Source: Saccharomycopsis malanga
Lineage: Eukaryota > Ascomycota > Saccharomycetes > Ascoideales > Saccharomycopsidaceae
Length of the DNA stretch: 64,000 bases
NCBI GenBank assembly: GCA_004014935.1
Contig: CP025324.1
Location: 372,001 to 436,000, forward strand
Reading direction: 5' to 3'
The position numbers were made by a program, and so were the translations under genes. Shown piece by piece: positions 10,290-19,475 of this stretch (position 1 is the stretch's first letter; each line of letters begins with the position of its first letter). Below the pieces are notes generated by a model. It was not told where the DNA came from. It saw only the letters and a list, made by a program, of their open reading frames with translations, and made no database searches.

Positions 10290-12650
10290 ATGCTTGCTGC
10301 CAGATTATATCAAAAGAGAGTGTCGAGAACCTTGGCCAGTGCCAGCCGTGGCTTTGCTTCGGTTTCCTCGACCATTACTCCAGACTCCAAGGTTCACCAG
10401 AACTTGTTGGAGGACTTTTCTTACTTGAACTACAAGAAAAACTTGGAGAATGTTGAGATTGTCAAGGAAAGATTGAAGAGACCTTTGACTTATGCTGAAA
10501 AATTGTTGTATGGTCATTTGAATGATCCTCATGGCCAAGACATTGAAAGAGGTGTTTCCTATCTTAAATTGAGACCTGACAGAGTCGCTTGTCAAGATGC
10601 CACTGCTCAGATGGCCATTTTGCAATTTATGTCTGCTGGTTTGCCTTCTGTTGCTACTCCTGTCACCGTCCACTGTGACCATTTGATTCAAGCCCAAACT
10701 GGCGGTGCTCAGGACTTGGCTAGAGCCATTGACATCAACAAGGAAGTCTACGACTTTTTGGCCACTGCCTGTGCCAAATACAACATTGGTTTCTGGAAAC
10801 CTGGCTCTGGTATTATCCATCAAATTGTCTTGGAAAACTATGCTTTCCCAGGTGCTTTGATCATTGGTACCGACTCCCATACTCCTAATGCTGGTGGTTT
10901 GGGTCAATTGGCCATTGGTGTTGGTGGTGCTGATGCCGTCGACGTCATGTCTGGCTTGCCTTGGGAATTGAAGGCTCCTAAGATTCTTGGTGTCAAGTTG
11001 ACTGGTAAGATGAGTGGCTGGGCCTCTCCTAAAGATATTATCTTGAAGCTTGCTGGTATCACCACCGTCAAGGGTGGTACTGGTAAGATTGTAGAGTACT
11101 TTGGACCTGGTGTCGACACCTTCTCTTGTACCGGTATGGGTACCATTTGTAATATGGGTGCTGAAATCGGTGCCACCACCTCTGTTTTCCCTTACAATAA
11201 GTCAATGGTTGACTACTTGAAGGCCACCAAGAGAGGTCAAGTCGCTGAGTTTGCAAACTTGTACAAGGACAACTTCTTGAAGGCTGATGAAGGTTGTGAA
11301 TACGACGAGCTCATTGAAATTGACTTGAACACCTTGGAACCTTATGTCAACGGTCCATTCACCCCTGATCTTGCCACCCCAGTCTCTCAAATGAAGGAGG
11401 TTGCAGCCAAGAACAACTGGCCATTTGAGGTCAAGGTTGGTTTGATTGGTTCTTGTACCAACTCTTCTTACGAAGACATGACCAGATCTGCTTCTATCAT
11501 CAAGGATGCTGCTGCTCACGGTTTGAAAGCCAAATCTATTTTCACTGTGACCCCAGGTTCGGAACAAGTCAGAGCCACCATCGAAAGAGACGGCCAAATT
11601 GCTACTTTCAAGGAGTTTGGTGGTGTCGTCTTGGCAAACGCTTGTGGTCCATGTATTGGTCAATGGGATAGAAGAGACATCAAGAAGGGTGACAAAAACA
11701 CCATTGTTTCTTCTTTCAACAGAAACTTCACCTCTAGAAACGACGGTAACCCATCTACTCACGCCTTTGTTGCTTCTCCAGAAATGGTCACTGCCTACGC
11801 CATTGCTGGTGACTTGAGATTCAACCCAATGACCGACAAGTTGAAGGACAAGGACGGTAACGAATTCTTGTTGAAACCTCCTCAAGGTGTTGGTTTGCCT
11901 GTCAAGGGTTACGACCCAGGTGAAAACACCTACCAAGCCCCACCAGCCGACAGAAGCTCTGTCAATGTTGCTGTTTCTCCAACCTCTGACCGTTTGCAAT
12001 TGTTGACTCCTTTCAAGAAATGGGACGGCAAGGACGCCATTGAAATGCCAATCTTGATCAAGGCTAAGGGCAAAACCACCACTGACCACATCTCTATGGC
12101 TGGTCCTTGGTTGAAATACAGAGGTCACTTGGAAAACATTTCTAACAACTACATGATTGGTGCTATCAACTCTGAAAATGACAAAGCTAACACCGTTAGA
12201 AACCAATTGACTGGTGAATTTGACACTGTCCCAGAAACTGCTAAATACTACAGAGACCACGGTATCAAGTGGGTTGTTGTTGGTGCTGACAACATGGGTG
12301 AAGGTTCTTCCAGAGAACACGCTGCTTTGGAACCAAGATTCTTGGGTGGTTTCGCTATCATCACCAAGTCTTTTGCCAGAATCCACGAAACCAACTTGAA
12401 GAAACAAGGTTTGTTGCCATTGAACTTTGTCAACCCAGAAGATTACGACAAAATCAACCCAGATGACAAGATCTCCATCAAGGGCTTGAACGAATTTGCT
12501 CCAGGTAAGAATTTGATCATGGAAGTTACCCAGAAGAGCGGTGACAAATGGTCAACTGAATTGTCCCACACCTTTAACCAAGAACAAATCGAATGGTTCA
12601 AGGCTGGTTCTGCTTTGAACAGAATGGCTGAAGTTGCTGGTAAGAAATAA
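10290..12650 (+). CDS. ACO1: Mitochondrial aconitate hydratase, 786 aa
   Basis: Aconitase converts citrate to isocitrate in the mitochondrial TCA cycle. I start at the ATG at 10290; the frame upstream has only TTG codons. The N-terminus [22 protein letters not shown] is a basic, Ser/Arg-rich presequence without acids. The [4Fe-4S] ligands are visible as Cys389 in GSCTNSS and Cys452/Cys455 in [11 protein letters not shown]. Other hallmarks are [25 protein letters not shown] and the C-terminal swivel domain with [14 protein letters not shown]. The length matches fungal mitochondrial aconitase. Codon use is strongly biased (TTG Leu, GGT Gly, AGA Arg), as expected of an abundant enzyme and unlike the neighbouring regulator genes. 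The promoter has a CCAAT box and a TATA-like word. Confidence 0.98.
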   Translation: MLAARLYQKRVSRTLASASRGFASVSSTITPDSKVHQNLLEDFSYLNYKKNLENVEIVKERLKRPLTYAEKLLYGHLNDPHGQDIERGVSYLKLRPDRVACQDATAQMAILQFMSAGLPSVATPVTVHCDHLIQAQTGGAQDLARAIDINKEVYDFLATACAKYNIGFWKPGSGIIHQIVLENYAFPGALIIGTDSHTPNAGGLGQLAIGVGGADAVDVMSGLPWELKAPKILGVKLTGKMSGWASPKDIILKLAGITTVKGGTGKIVEYFGPGVDTFSCTGMGTICNMGAEIGATTSVFPYNKSMVDYLKATKRGQVAEFANLYKDNFLKADEGCEYDELIEIDLNTLEPYVNGPFTPDLATPVSQMKEVAAKNNWPFEVKVGLIGSCTNSSYEDMTRSASIIKDAAAHGLKAKSIFTVTPGSEQVRATIERDGQIATFKEFGGVVLANACGPCIGQWDRRDIKKGDKNTIVSSFNRNFTSRNDGNPSTHAFVASPEMVTAYAIAGDLRFNPMTDKLKDKDGNEFLLKPPQGVGLPVKGYDPGENTYQAPPADRSSVNVAVSPTSDRLQLLTPFKKWDGKDAIEMPILIKAKGKTTTDHISMAGPWLKYRGHLENISNNYMIGAINSENDKANTVRNQLTGEFDTVPETAKYYRDHGIKWVVVGADNMGEGSSREHAALEPRFLGGFAIITKSFARIHETNLKKQGLLPLNFVNPEDYDKINPDDKISIKGLNEFAPGKNLIMEVTQKSGDKWSTELSHTFNQEQIEWFKAGSALNRMAEVAGKK

Positions 12651-13054
12651 ATCATTATATAGCGTTTAATGTAATATAGCATAGTTTTCTCGTTTCCCAT
12701 TGTTGTAGTATCTGGGTATTCAGTTATTAAATAGTTTGCCAAGTTGTAAACTATCAAGGATAATTATAGCTTATTACAGGCTATTCAGATCTAAAATATG
12801 TAATTTAACGTTGGTATATAAACACTCCTTAATTGAAGCAGTTGTTCCACCTACATATGTCTAAAATGAACAGTTTATGAGAAAATATATATGACAAGAT
12901 GACAAAAAAACACCAAAAGGCAAAGAACTAACAGTGGGGCTGCGCGAGGGATGGAAAAAACACGAACTGAACAATAAAAGGCAATGGAAGGAGCAATAAT
13001 TAGTGGGTACTTATTATATTTAAAGGAAAAAATAGATATAATCTTCCAAAATGT
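12651..13054. other. Convergent 3' intergenic, ACO1/FRS2
   Basis: About 400 bp separates the two convergent stop codons. It is AT-rich with T- and A-runs suitable for 3'-end formation on both strands. Nothing else was seen. Confidence 0.6.
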
Positions 13055-14601
13055 TTAGTACAATTTCTCATCAAGACGAGCAGCAGGATTGGATTCGATG
13101 AAATCCAAGTTCACCTTGTGGCCCAATAATTCTCTAATGTTGTTGACACCGTATTTGATCATGGTAGGTCTTTCCAACGACAAACCCCAACCCAAAACTC
13201 TCATGTCCTTAGGCAAGCCCATGGCTTCCAACATTTCTGGTCTGAACATACCGGAGTTACCAATTTCAACCCATTTGTTCAAACCTCCGTGCCATGAAAA
13301 AATTTCCAAAGAAGGCTCGGTGTATGGGTTGTAAGCTGGTTTGAATCTCAACTGGTGCACACCCATCTGGTCGAAAAAGTCTTGCATGAAACCGATCAAA
13401 TCACCCAATCTGATGTTATAATCGGCAATCACACCTTCGACCTGATGGAACTCAGCCAAATGTGTGGCATCTACGGCTTCGTTACGGAACACTCTGTCAA
13501 TCGAGAATAATCTGGAAGGTTTTGGGTCTTTGGCTAAGTGATGCAACATTTTGGAAGAAATGGCAGTGGTGTGAGTACGTAAAACCATTCTAAGAGATTC
13601 ATCAGCCTTCCATGGGTATCTATAACCAATAGAGCCAAAGGCACCATCTTGATGCACTTTTTTAACATTCTTCCAATACTCCTTGTCTTCTGGCTCGTCA
13701 CCTTTCACTGGATCTTTCAAATAGAAAGTATCTTGCAAATCTCTAGCTGGATGCTGTTGAGGAACGTATAAAGTATCGAAATTCCAAAATCCGGTTTCTA
13801 CGTATTGATTAGAAGGCATTTCAGAGAATCCTAAGGAGAAGAAAATTTGTCTAAACTCCTCACGGACCTTATTCAATGGATGAAGAGCACCTGATTCAGG
13901 CAAGATTCCTTGAGAGTTAAAGTTGTAAGCTTTGAACTTTGATTTTTCCCAGGCACCACTTGTAACCATGTCGTTGGTGATATCGGTTTCAAGCTTTTCA
14001 ATTTTGGTGCTGAACTCTGGTCCCTTTTCCACTTTAAAAGAAAAGGTTTTGGTAGAAGTGGCCAATTTTCTCTTTTTCAAATCAGCAAGAGTCTTCTTCT
14101 CTGGCAAAGCCTCGTTATTAGCAATTGCTTGCAATTGTAAAGCAGTAGTGTCAGCCGGCAAGCTGTCCTTGGAAATTTTATCACTTGGCTGTAACACATC
14201 CCCAGTCTTTTTTATCCACCCGTTTTTGAATGCCTTACCTTGGCCCAAAGCACCAGCCTTGCCCAATTTCTTAGTAACATCAGATATCTTTAATCCATCT
14301 AAACTGTTGATAACTTCATTCAATAATCTATATTCATGGGATCCCTTATCAACAATTTCCAATCCTTCCTTGGTCAAAGTCCATTGGTCTTTTTCAATCG
14401 CTTGATACTTGATCATACTACGACTGAGCAAAGAATTCAACACGGCTAACTCGTTAGTAAATGCCCTCTCAATAATATTGGTAAAAATTAAAACATACCC
14501 TGAACAGCTTGAGACGAATAGCTTGGAAAAGCAAGACTCGTGTTCTCAATTGCCCCTTCCTTATCAAGGACTTTAAGTACGGTTTCTGGCTCAAGTGACA
14601 T
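13055..14601 (-). CDS. FRS2: Cytosolic phenylalanyl-tRNA synthetase alpha subunit, 497 aa, one intron
   Basis: This catalytic subunit of the cytosolic alpha2-beta2 Phe-tRNA synthetase charges tRNA-Phe. There are two exons: 14601-14499 (MSLEPETVLKVLDKEG...) and 14445-13055. The junction codon is G|CC (Ala), giving 497 residues against about 503 in Saccharomyces. Class II motifs are plain: HPLNKVREEFRQIFFSLGF, NQYVETGFWNFDTLYVPQQH, FSIDRVFRNEAVDATHLAEF, and the C-terminal GLSLERPTMIKYGVNNIREL. The N-terminal 170 residues are winged-helix tRNA-binding modules. A frame starting at 14443 would use a GTG codon and lack the conserved N-terminus, so the spliced model is preferred. Confidence 0.95.
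14446..14498 (-). other. Spliceosomal intron of FRS2 (53 nt)
   Basis: The donor is GTATGT at 14498-14493, the branch point TACTAAC at 14459-14453, and the acceptor TTAG ends at 14446. Removing it joins exon 1 (103 nt) to exon 2 in frame. The branch point lies only a few bases from the acceptor. Confidence 0.93.
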
Positions 14602-15106
14602 TTTATGGTACTGCTATATTATGGCTGTTCTTTATCACCACGCGATATACAGGCGTCTGTTGGCTGATTCTATATCTCTGCCGAAAATATTGTGAAAAAT
14701 CGTCCATTTACTCACGAAATTTGGGAAAAAAAAGAGTGAAAAAAAAGTTTTGTATGGATGTTTCAAATCACGTGCGCGCGATAATAAAGTAAGGATGGTT
14801 TATTATGGGGGATGTTAGTTTAATATTTGAATCTTAAGATGGATATGAGGTTATGTACAGAAGTAGAATGATTTTATTCGATTTGATTGATTTTGAATAT
14901 GAACGTGTGTTGCTCAAAATCATGACAAAGTTGATTTAATTGTCTTTTCCATAATCAGTAGCAGGTCTTAGTATTGAATTTCCTAGACTATATTCAGTAG
15001 ATCCGACAAAGATGTAGAGACCTGTATTGAGGAAGAGTAGGTGATAAATAGGCTATTTATAAAACAGAGAGGAACAAAGGCTGTAAAAGACGTTAATTAA
15101 TATTGG

Positions 15107-15179
15107 TCAAATAACTGTCCAAATCTATAGTAGATGAGGATAATCAATAGTAATCAAATAACTATGCAAATCTACAGTA
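15107..15179. repeat. Imperfect 26-nt direct repeat pair
   Basis: TCAAATAACTGTCCAAATCT at 15107 is followed 47 bp later (15154) by TCAAATAACTATGCAAATCT. Each copy extends a few bases further (ATAGTA and ACAGTA). This looks like an old local duplication. Confidence 0.6.
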
Positions 15180-15365
15180 ACAGCTACTAAAGATGAAGAA
15201 ATAATGAATTCATTATAGCCTTTGAATTTTCTAGTGTCTGGGCCACATTTATTAACAAAGTTTTTGAAATTGTCTTGCAGTCCATTAAAGACATTCAAAT
15301 CAAGGGTTTAGTATATAAGGGAGGCCAGAAAACGACACTCAATAAGGGTTGTTTGCTTTAAGTGT

Positions 15366-15392
15366 ATATTTCGAGCCCTGTATATATCAGTT
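15366..15392 (-). repeat. 3' tail fragment of the SINE-like family
   Basis: On the + strand ATATTTCGAGCCCTGTATAT followed by ATCAGTT matches the conserved 3' part of the full copies (ATATTTCGAGCCCAGTAAAT at 33849 and ATATTTCAAGCCCAGCACAT near 52612). Only about 27 bp is clear. The orientation is minus. Confidence 0.5.
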
Positions 15393-16518
15393 AAATTTTA
15401 TACACATCCACTGAGTATAGGTAATTGTCAAAAAGAGCTCAACGCGGTGATGGCAAGAGGTGATCAACTAGATATTGACTTTTGAAGGATGATAATAATC
15501 ATTTTATTCGTACATTATTATGTATTAACAACTCAATCTTCAAATAACCTGCACCAAACAAATTGTCATACTTTGTCAGGTTGATTCAATTTTTTCACTT
15601 TTTAGATTAAATTCTAAAAAAAAGTAGGGTTTGCCAAAAAATAGCAGTAACTGCTTGAAAATAGATTCAACATGCGGCATCACACAGCTACACTTTAAAA
15701 CTATTAGTGGTTTTTACAGTTGTAAAGAGTCAATTTCCAGTGGTTTCTGATATTTGAAATAAATTGTTCAGCAAAGAACAAGCAGTGAAACATATTGTGT
15801 GCTAATTACGTTGTTTGAATCATTAAACTTACCTTAAGAGCTGGTAAAAGCTGCAGCTAAATCAACCTAGTAAGACATCTAAGTTTTATGGCTTAATATT
15901 CCCTAGATTGCATCATATTTATATCATTGAAGCTACCACAATCTCTTCAGAAATCATTCATGAGTGTTCAGCTACAAGATTATGTAAAGTTTATTATTAT
16001 TTTCCTACGTCCTTGAATCGACATTTATTTCGAACTAAATTGATCAATAATTCAAAAGTCTTTTGCACTTGCTATATTCAAAAGTCTCAGATAAACTACT
16101 AATCTGGTTCACCCGAATTAACCGTACATTTAAGTACCCAATTAATGCGGAGCCTTTATTTAACTTGAGCTCTCTTATTTACCCTCTATATGCCAAATGG
16201 GGGTGTGCGCACCCGATGACTCTTATTCAAAGAAGCGCTGCAACATCATGCATGCTGGGGGTGATGTCACTACCGTGTTTCCTGATGGTGCATGAAAATG
16301 AAGGCTTATCCCGCACGTTGTGCATCCTAGGTAGTCAAGGTGGGTCATATTAAGGAGCATTAAATGACCCCACAAAAGCCGAAATTATACAAAATTTTAC
16401 AGAAATGTAATTGCAAAGCTCAATTGTGTGTTAATTGTTTTTTTTAGTGAATTTTCCCATGTATGTATGTTCTAGAGCAGCGAAATTGATTAAAGCTGAG
16501 CTGTATGATGATGCATGT

Positions 16519-16532
16519 TGACGCCTTCGTCA
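16519..16532. promoter_or_regulatory. TGACG-N4-CGTCA inverted repeat upstream of NCE103
   Basis: These are two bZIP/CRE-type half-sites in inverted orientation separated by CCTT. In Candida and related yeasts the bZIP factor Rca1/Cst6 controls NCE103 through TGACGTCA-type sites. The spaced arrangement here is only suggestive. Confidence 0.3.
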
Positions 16533-17112
16533 TCGCTGTGCATGCAAACGATAGCATTTTCGTAATCAGTAGTAGCTAAAGCTCATCGTAACTGCCAATG
16601 GGATGTTGTGAACAAGCTTATTATCTGACTAACCAACAAAATTTTTCAGGCATTTATTGGGACATGTTGGTCAAAGCTTTGTATCCCAGGCAGGAAAGAC
16701 ATCCAACCTATAAATGGACCATGTCCGCACGGATTTTGCAAAACATGTCTTGAATTATTCTCTTATATTTTATTATCCATCTATCTATCGTTAACAAACC
16801 CTTTCGACGATCTCGAACCAATTCCGAAGAGCCACCTGTGTGCCCGGATAAAGAATACTAGCGACCAATAGACCTCCCCCACGGGTTTTAGCTGTGATTT
16901 ATCTATTGTCTCCAATCCACGTCTCGGAGTTACTATCCAATTTCTCTGGTGTTATCTGCTACTAATTTAATTTAACTGCTTGGCCCCCTCTTTTCCCATA
17001 GTCTCCGCACAGACCCGTGTTCGCCGCCTGTTATTCCTTTACTAGGGTGTCTGATTGTCGTTGCAGCTGCTTACTCGAACGCCGCTGTCAAGCTTGTTTT
17101 CCTAGCTTTCTT

Positions 17113-17931
17113 ATGGTCCTCAGCTTACCACCAGGACAACTATTTAAATCATTAGATATCCTCTTTTCCCGGACAAGGACAAACTTTCTCAAATCTTCTG
17201 TTTCTGGACTTTTCAGCCATATCTGGAAGTTTACTTGTCGTCCTACCATCACCCACTCTTTTCCCGTAAATAAAAACTCTTCTCGGCCGTTCAACATGTC
17301 CCAAACCTTATTCAGGCTTTCTGCAAACAGCCCTATCGAGGAGTACTTGCAAGCCAACAGAGATTGGGCTACTTCTGCCAACAATGAGGTATTGAAATCC
17401 AATGCTTCTGGCCAGTCTCCACACACTCTTTGGATTGGATGTTCGGATTCTAGATGTTCAGAGTTTGCTCTCAAAAACCTTCAGCCTGGTGAAATATTTA
17501 CCCACAGAAACATTGCAAATATAGTAAGCAACGCTTCAGACCCTTCTTCCAAGGCAATTTTGAAGTTTGCTGTTAATACATTGAAAGTCAAGAAAATTCT
17601 CATTGCCGGTCATACCAATTGTGGAGGTGTCAACGCCAGTTTGAAGGTATCTAATAAGGACAACTACTATGCTACCGAGGGTATTCCTAACGAACTCATT
17701 GACTGGTTGAAGCCTCTTATTGACTTGAGATTCGAACATGAAACTGAATTGGAACATCTCAAGGATGACGAGGCCAAAAACAAAAAGTTGGTCGAATACA
17801 ATGTCAAACAGCAAGTGCAATACTTGTTGTGTCAGAATGAAGACATTAGAAACGCTGTAAGTTCGGGTAGATTGGAAGTTCATGGCTTGATCTATAATGT
17901 CGACAGTGGTTTGTTAGAGTTGTGCGATTAA
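17113..17931 (+). CDS. NCE103: Beta-carbonic anhydrase; 272 aa (long) or 211 aa (short start)
   Basis: This zinc enzyme interconverts CO2 and bicarbonate, supplying bicarbonate for carboxylations at low CO2. In short-form numbering the zinc ligands and active-site pair are Cys49-x-Asp51-x-Arg53 (WIGCSDSR), His106 and Cys109 (AGHTNCGGV). The conserved RNIANIV and ending VHGLIYNVDSGLL are also present. There are two in-frame ATGs. The one at 17296 (MSQTLFRL) matches the normal family N-terminus. The one at 17113 adds 61 residues (MVLSLPPGQLFKSLDILF...) that are rich in Arg, Lys, Ser and Phe and nearly free of acids, like a mitochondrial presequence. A further upstream frame has no ATG. I annotate the long form but consider both plausible. 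Confidence 0.93.
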   Translation: MVLSLPPGQLFKSLDILFSRTRTNFLKSSVSGLFSHIWKFTCRPTITHSFPVNKNSSRPFNMSQTLFRLSANSPIEEYLQANRDWATSANNEVLKSNASGQSPHTLWIGCSDSRCSEFALKNLQPGEIFTHRNIANIVSNASDPSSKAILKFAVNTLKVKKILIAGHTNCGGVNASLKVSNKDNYYATEGIPNELIDWLKPLIDLRFEHETELEHLKDDEAKNKKLVEYNVKQQVQYLLCQNEDIRNAVSSGRLEVHGLIYNVDSGLLELCD

Positions 17932-18957
17932 TAAAATAATCTTTTACAAATTACGCTTACGCTTTTTCATGTCTTGTTTCATTTCTACGCCTTGCTCTTG
18001 CCTTTCTATCGTTGTTTGCCTTTCATTTCGCACTTTTCAGTGCTACTATGTCTCCTAACAGTATATACATTCACCATTAAATACAGTTATATATTTCCAA
18101 AGTCATTTGCTTTATTTTGCATCATCACATTTTATACACGCCACATAAATTTTCAAAAAGGTATCTCCCTGGTTTCTTGTACTTCTGGTGAAATAGTTTG
18201 GCACTTCCCTTGCAATGTTCCTTGTCAGTTTCTTCATGCCAAGCTTTTTTGGTCCCATGTAACTCAAATGCCAAGTATTCGGGTTCGTGGCTTAACGTTG
18301 CAAAGATACACACCTTAAAGCCTCCTACTATGTTAAAACAATTGAATCTTTGCGGGGTTCGCTCCGTAATTTGTTTTATTATTTTGTTAATAATTGAAAA
18401 ATTTTTTTACTCACTACACTGCCACTTAACTACAATACACGCTCGATTACACGTAGCCTTGGGTGTGCCTAAAAATTCATTCAAAAGAACCTAATCAGGA
18501 TGTGTCTGGTTTTCTTATTGTTATGTTTGGCTACAGGTGCAGGTTAGGTCGTAAAGTTGCTTAGCAAACAATACCACATTTTCAGCAAAAGAGTACTCTT
18601 TCCCCGCAGCCCACACAGATCACACGACAAATTTATCTGATTTCAAGAGCATCTTTATGGCTCCTCAATGGAGTTTTGAAGATATTTTCATACTTGCCAA
18701 ATCAGTATATCCAGTTGATGATTGGTAACCGTCTTGAGGCATGTTTCAGTACATGCATGCATACAATCGCACGACTCATAACACGCATGCATATACCCAC
18801 ATAACAGTACACATCGCCATAAAAAAAAGCGATTATTGAGTCTACATATCAATAGTAATCATGAATCAGTCATCTATGGGCCAACAGATCTCTCAAAACT
18901 GCTGGGTTGCTGATTTCTAATAACACATGCGCAATAGTTACTGCTCAACCACACTTC

Positions 18958-18972
18958 CTCATCGCTCATCGC
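18958..18972 (-). promoter_or_regulatory. Two overlapping PAC-type motifs upstream of IFH1
   Basis: CTCATCGCTCATCGC on the + strand contains GCGATGAG twice on the minus strand. This is the core of the PAC motif found upstream of ribosome-biogenesis genes. IFH1 starts about 500 bp downstream. Confidence 0.45.
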
Positions 18973-19021
18973 ACGACAGATGCAGCTCCACTATGAAACT
19001 TTTCAAATATTTCACTTATCG

Positions 19022-19065
19022 CACGTGACTCTGCGCTAAAATTAATTTTTTTTCTAAAAATTTTC
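19022..19065 (+). promoter_or_regulatory. CACGTG E-box and RRPE-like word upstream of IFH1
   Basis: CACGTG at 19022-19027 is the Cbf1/bHLH site. AAAAATTTTC at 19056-19065 matches the RRPE core (AAAAWTTTTC). Together with the nearby PAC words this is a ribosome-biogenesis-type promoter, which fits a ribosomal-protein-gene coactivator. Confidence 0.4.
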
Positions 19066-19475
19066 TAGTAGTTAAAGCTGTTGTTTAGGATTAGGGATCC
19101 TATAATAAATCTGGATGTTGCAACGGCGCCAATCTTGAATCACACACATTGCTATTTTTATAAGTGATATTACTGTTATTAATCTTCTGTTTTGGTGGTA
19201 AGTTATTTTTATATGTTAATTTTGGGTGTATGATGTTGATTTCCAGCAGTATTTAGCAATTATCACTGATCTAGAGGCACTAACATTGTTTACACAGTTT
19301 CAGAAAATCTTTTTATTTTTATTTTTGCTGAAATTTTACTATATTCTGACCTATTTCTGCAAAAGCAGCACTATTGATTTGAAAACTCCTCGTGGAATAC
19401 ACCCAGCGTTCCAATATCACCCAAAGCAATAGTGGTAATTAAGGTCATCCCGTTTTATTATCAGGATAAAATAGA

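Larger units (their letters stand above)
14602..17112. other. Divergent intergenic region FRS2/NCE103 (2.5 kb)
   Basis: No credible gene was seen. The left 1.5 kb is AT-rich and holds a pair of imperfect 26-nt direct repeats and a short tail fragment of the SINE-like family, both listed separately. The right part (16180-17110) is GC-richer with probable NCE103 control sites, including TGCATGC words and a TGACG/CGTCA inverted repeat. Frames at 15908-16102 and 16063-16353 show no family features. Confidence 0.55.
17932..19475. other. Intergenic upstream of IFH1 (1.5 kb)
   Basis: The gap contains the NCE103 3' end and a long 5' region of IFH1. Regulatory words near IFH1 (PAC, CACGTG, RRPE) are listed separately. 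ATGCATGC words occur at 18753-18760 and near 18785. Short frames at 17974-18318 and 18198-18494 have no protein features. Confidence 0.55.

Noticed and set aside
10305-10907. 200-codon frame antisense to the ACO1 start
   Set aside because: Same reason: mirror of biased codons in ACO1.
11202-12407. 401-codon open frame antisense to ACO1
   Set aside because: It is a by-product of the strong codon bias of ACO1 on the other strand; no family features, and the aconitase frame is certain.
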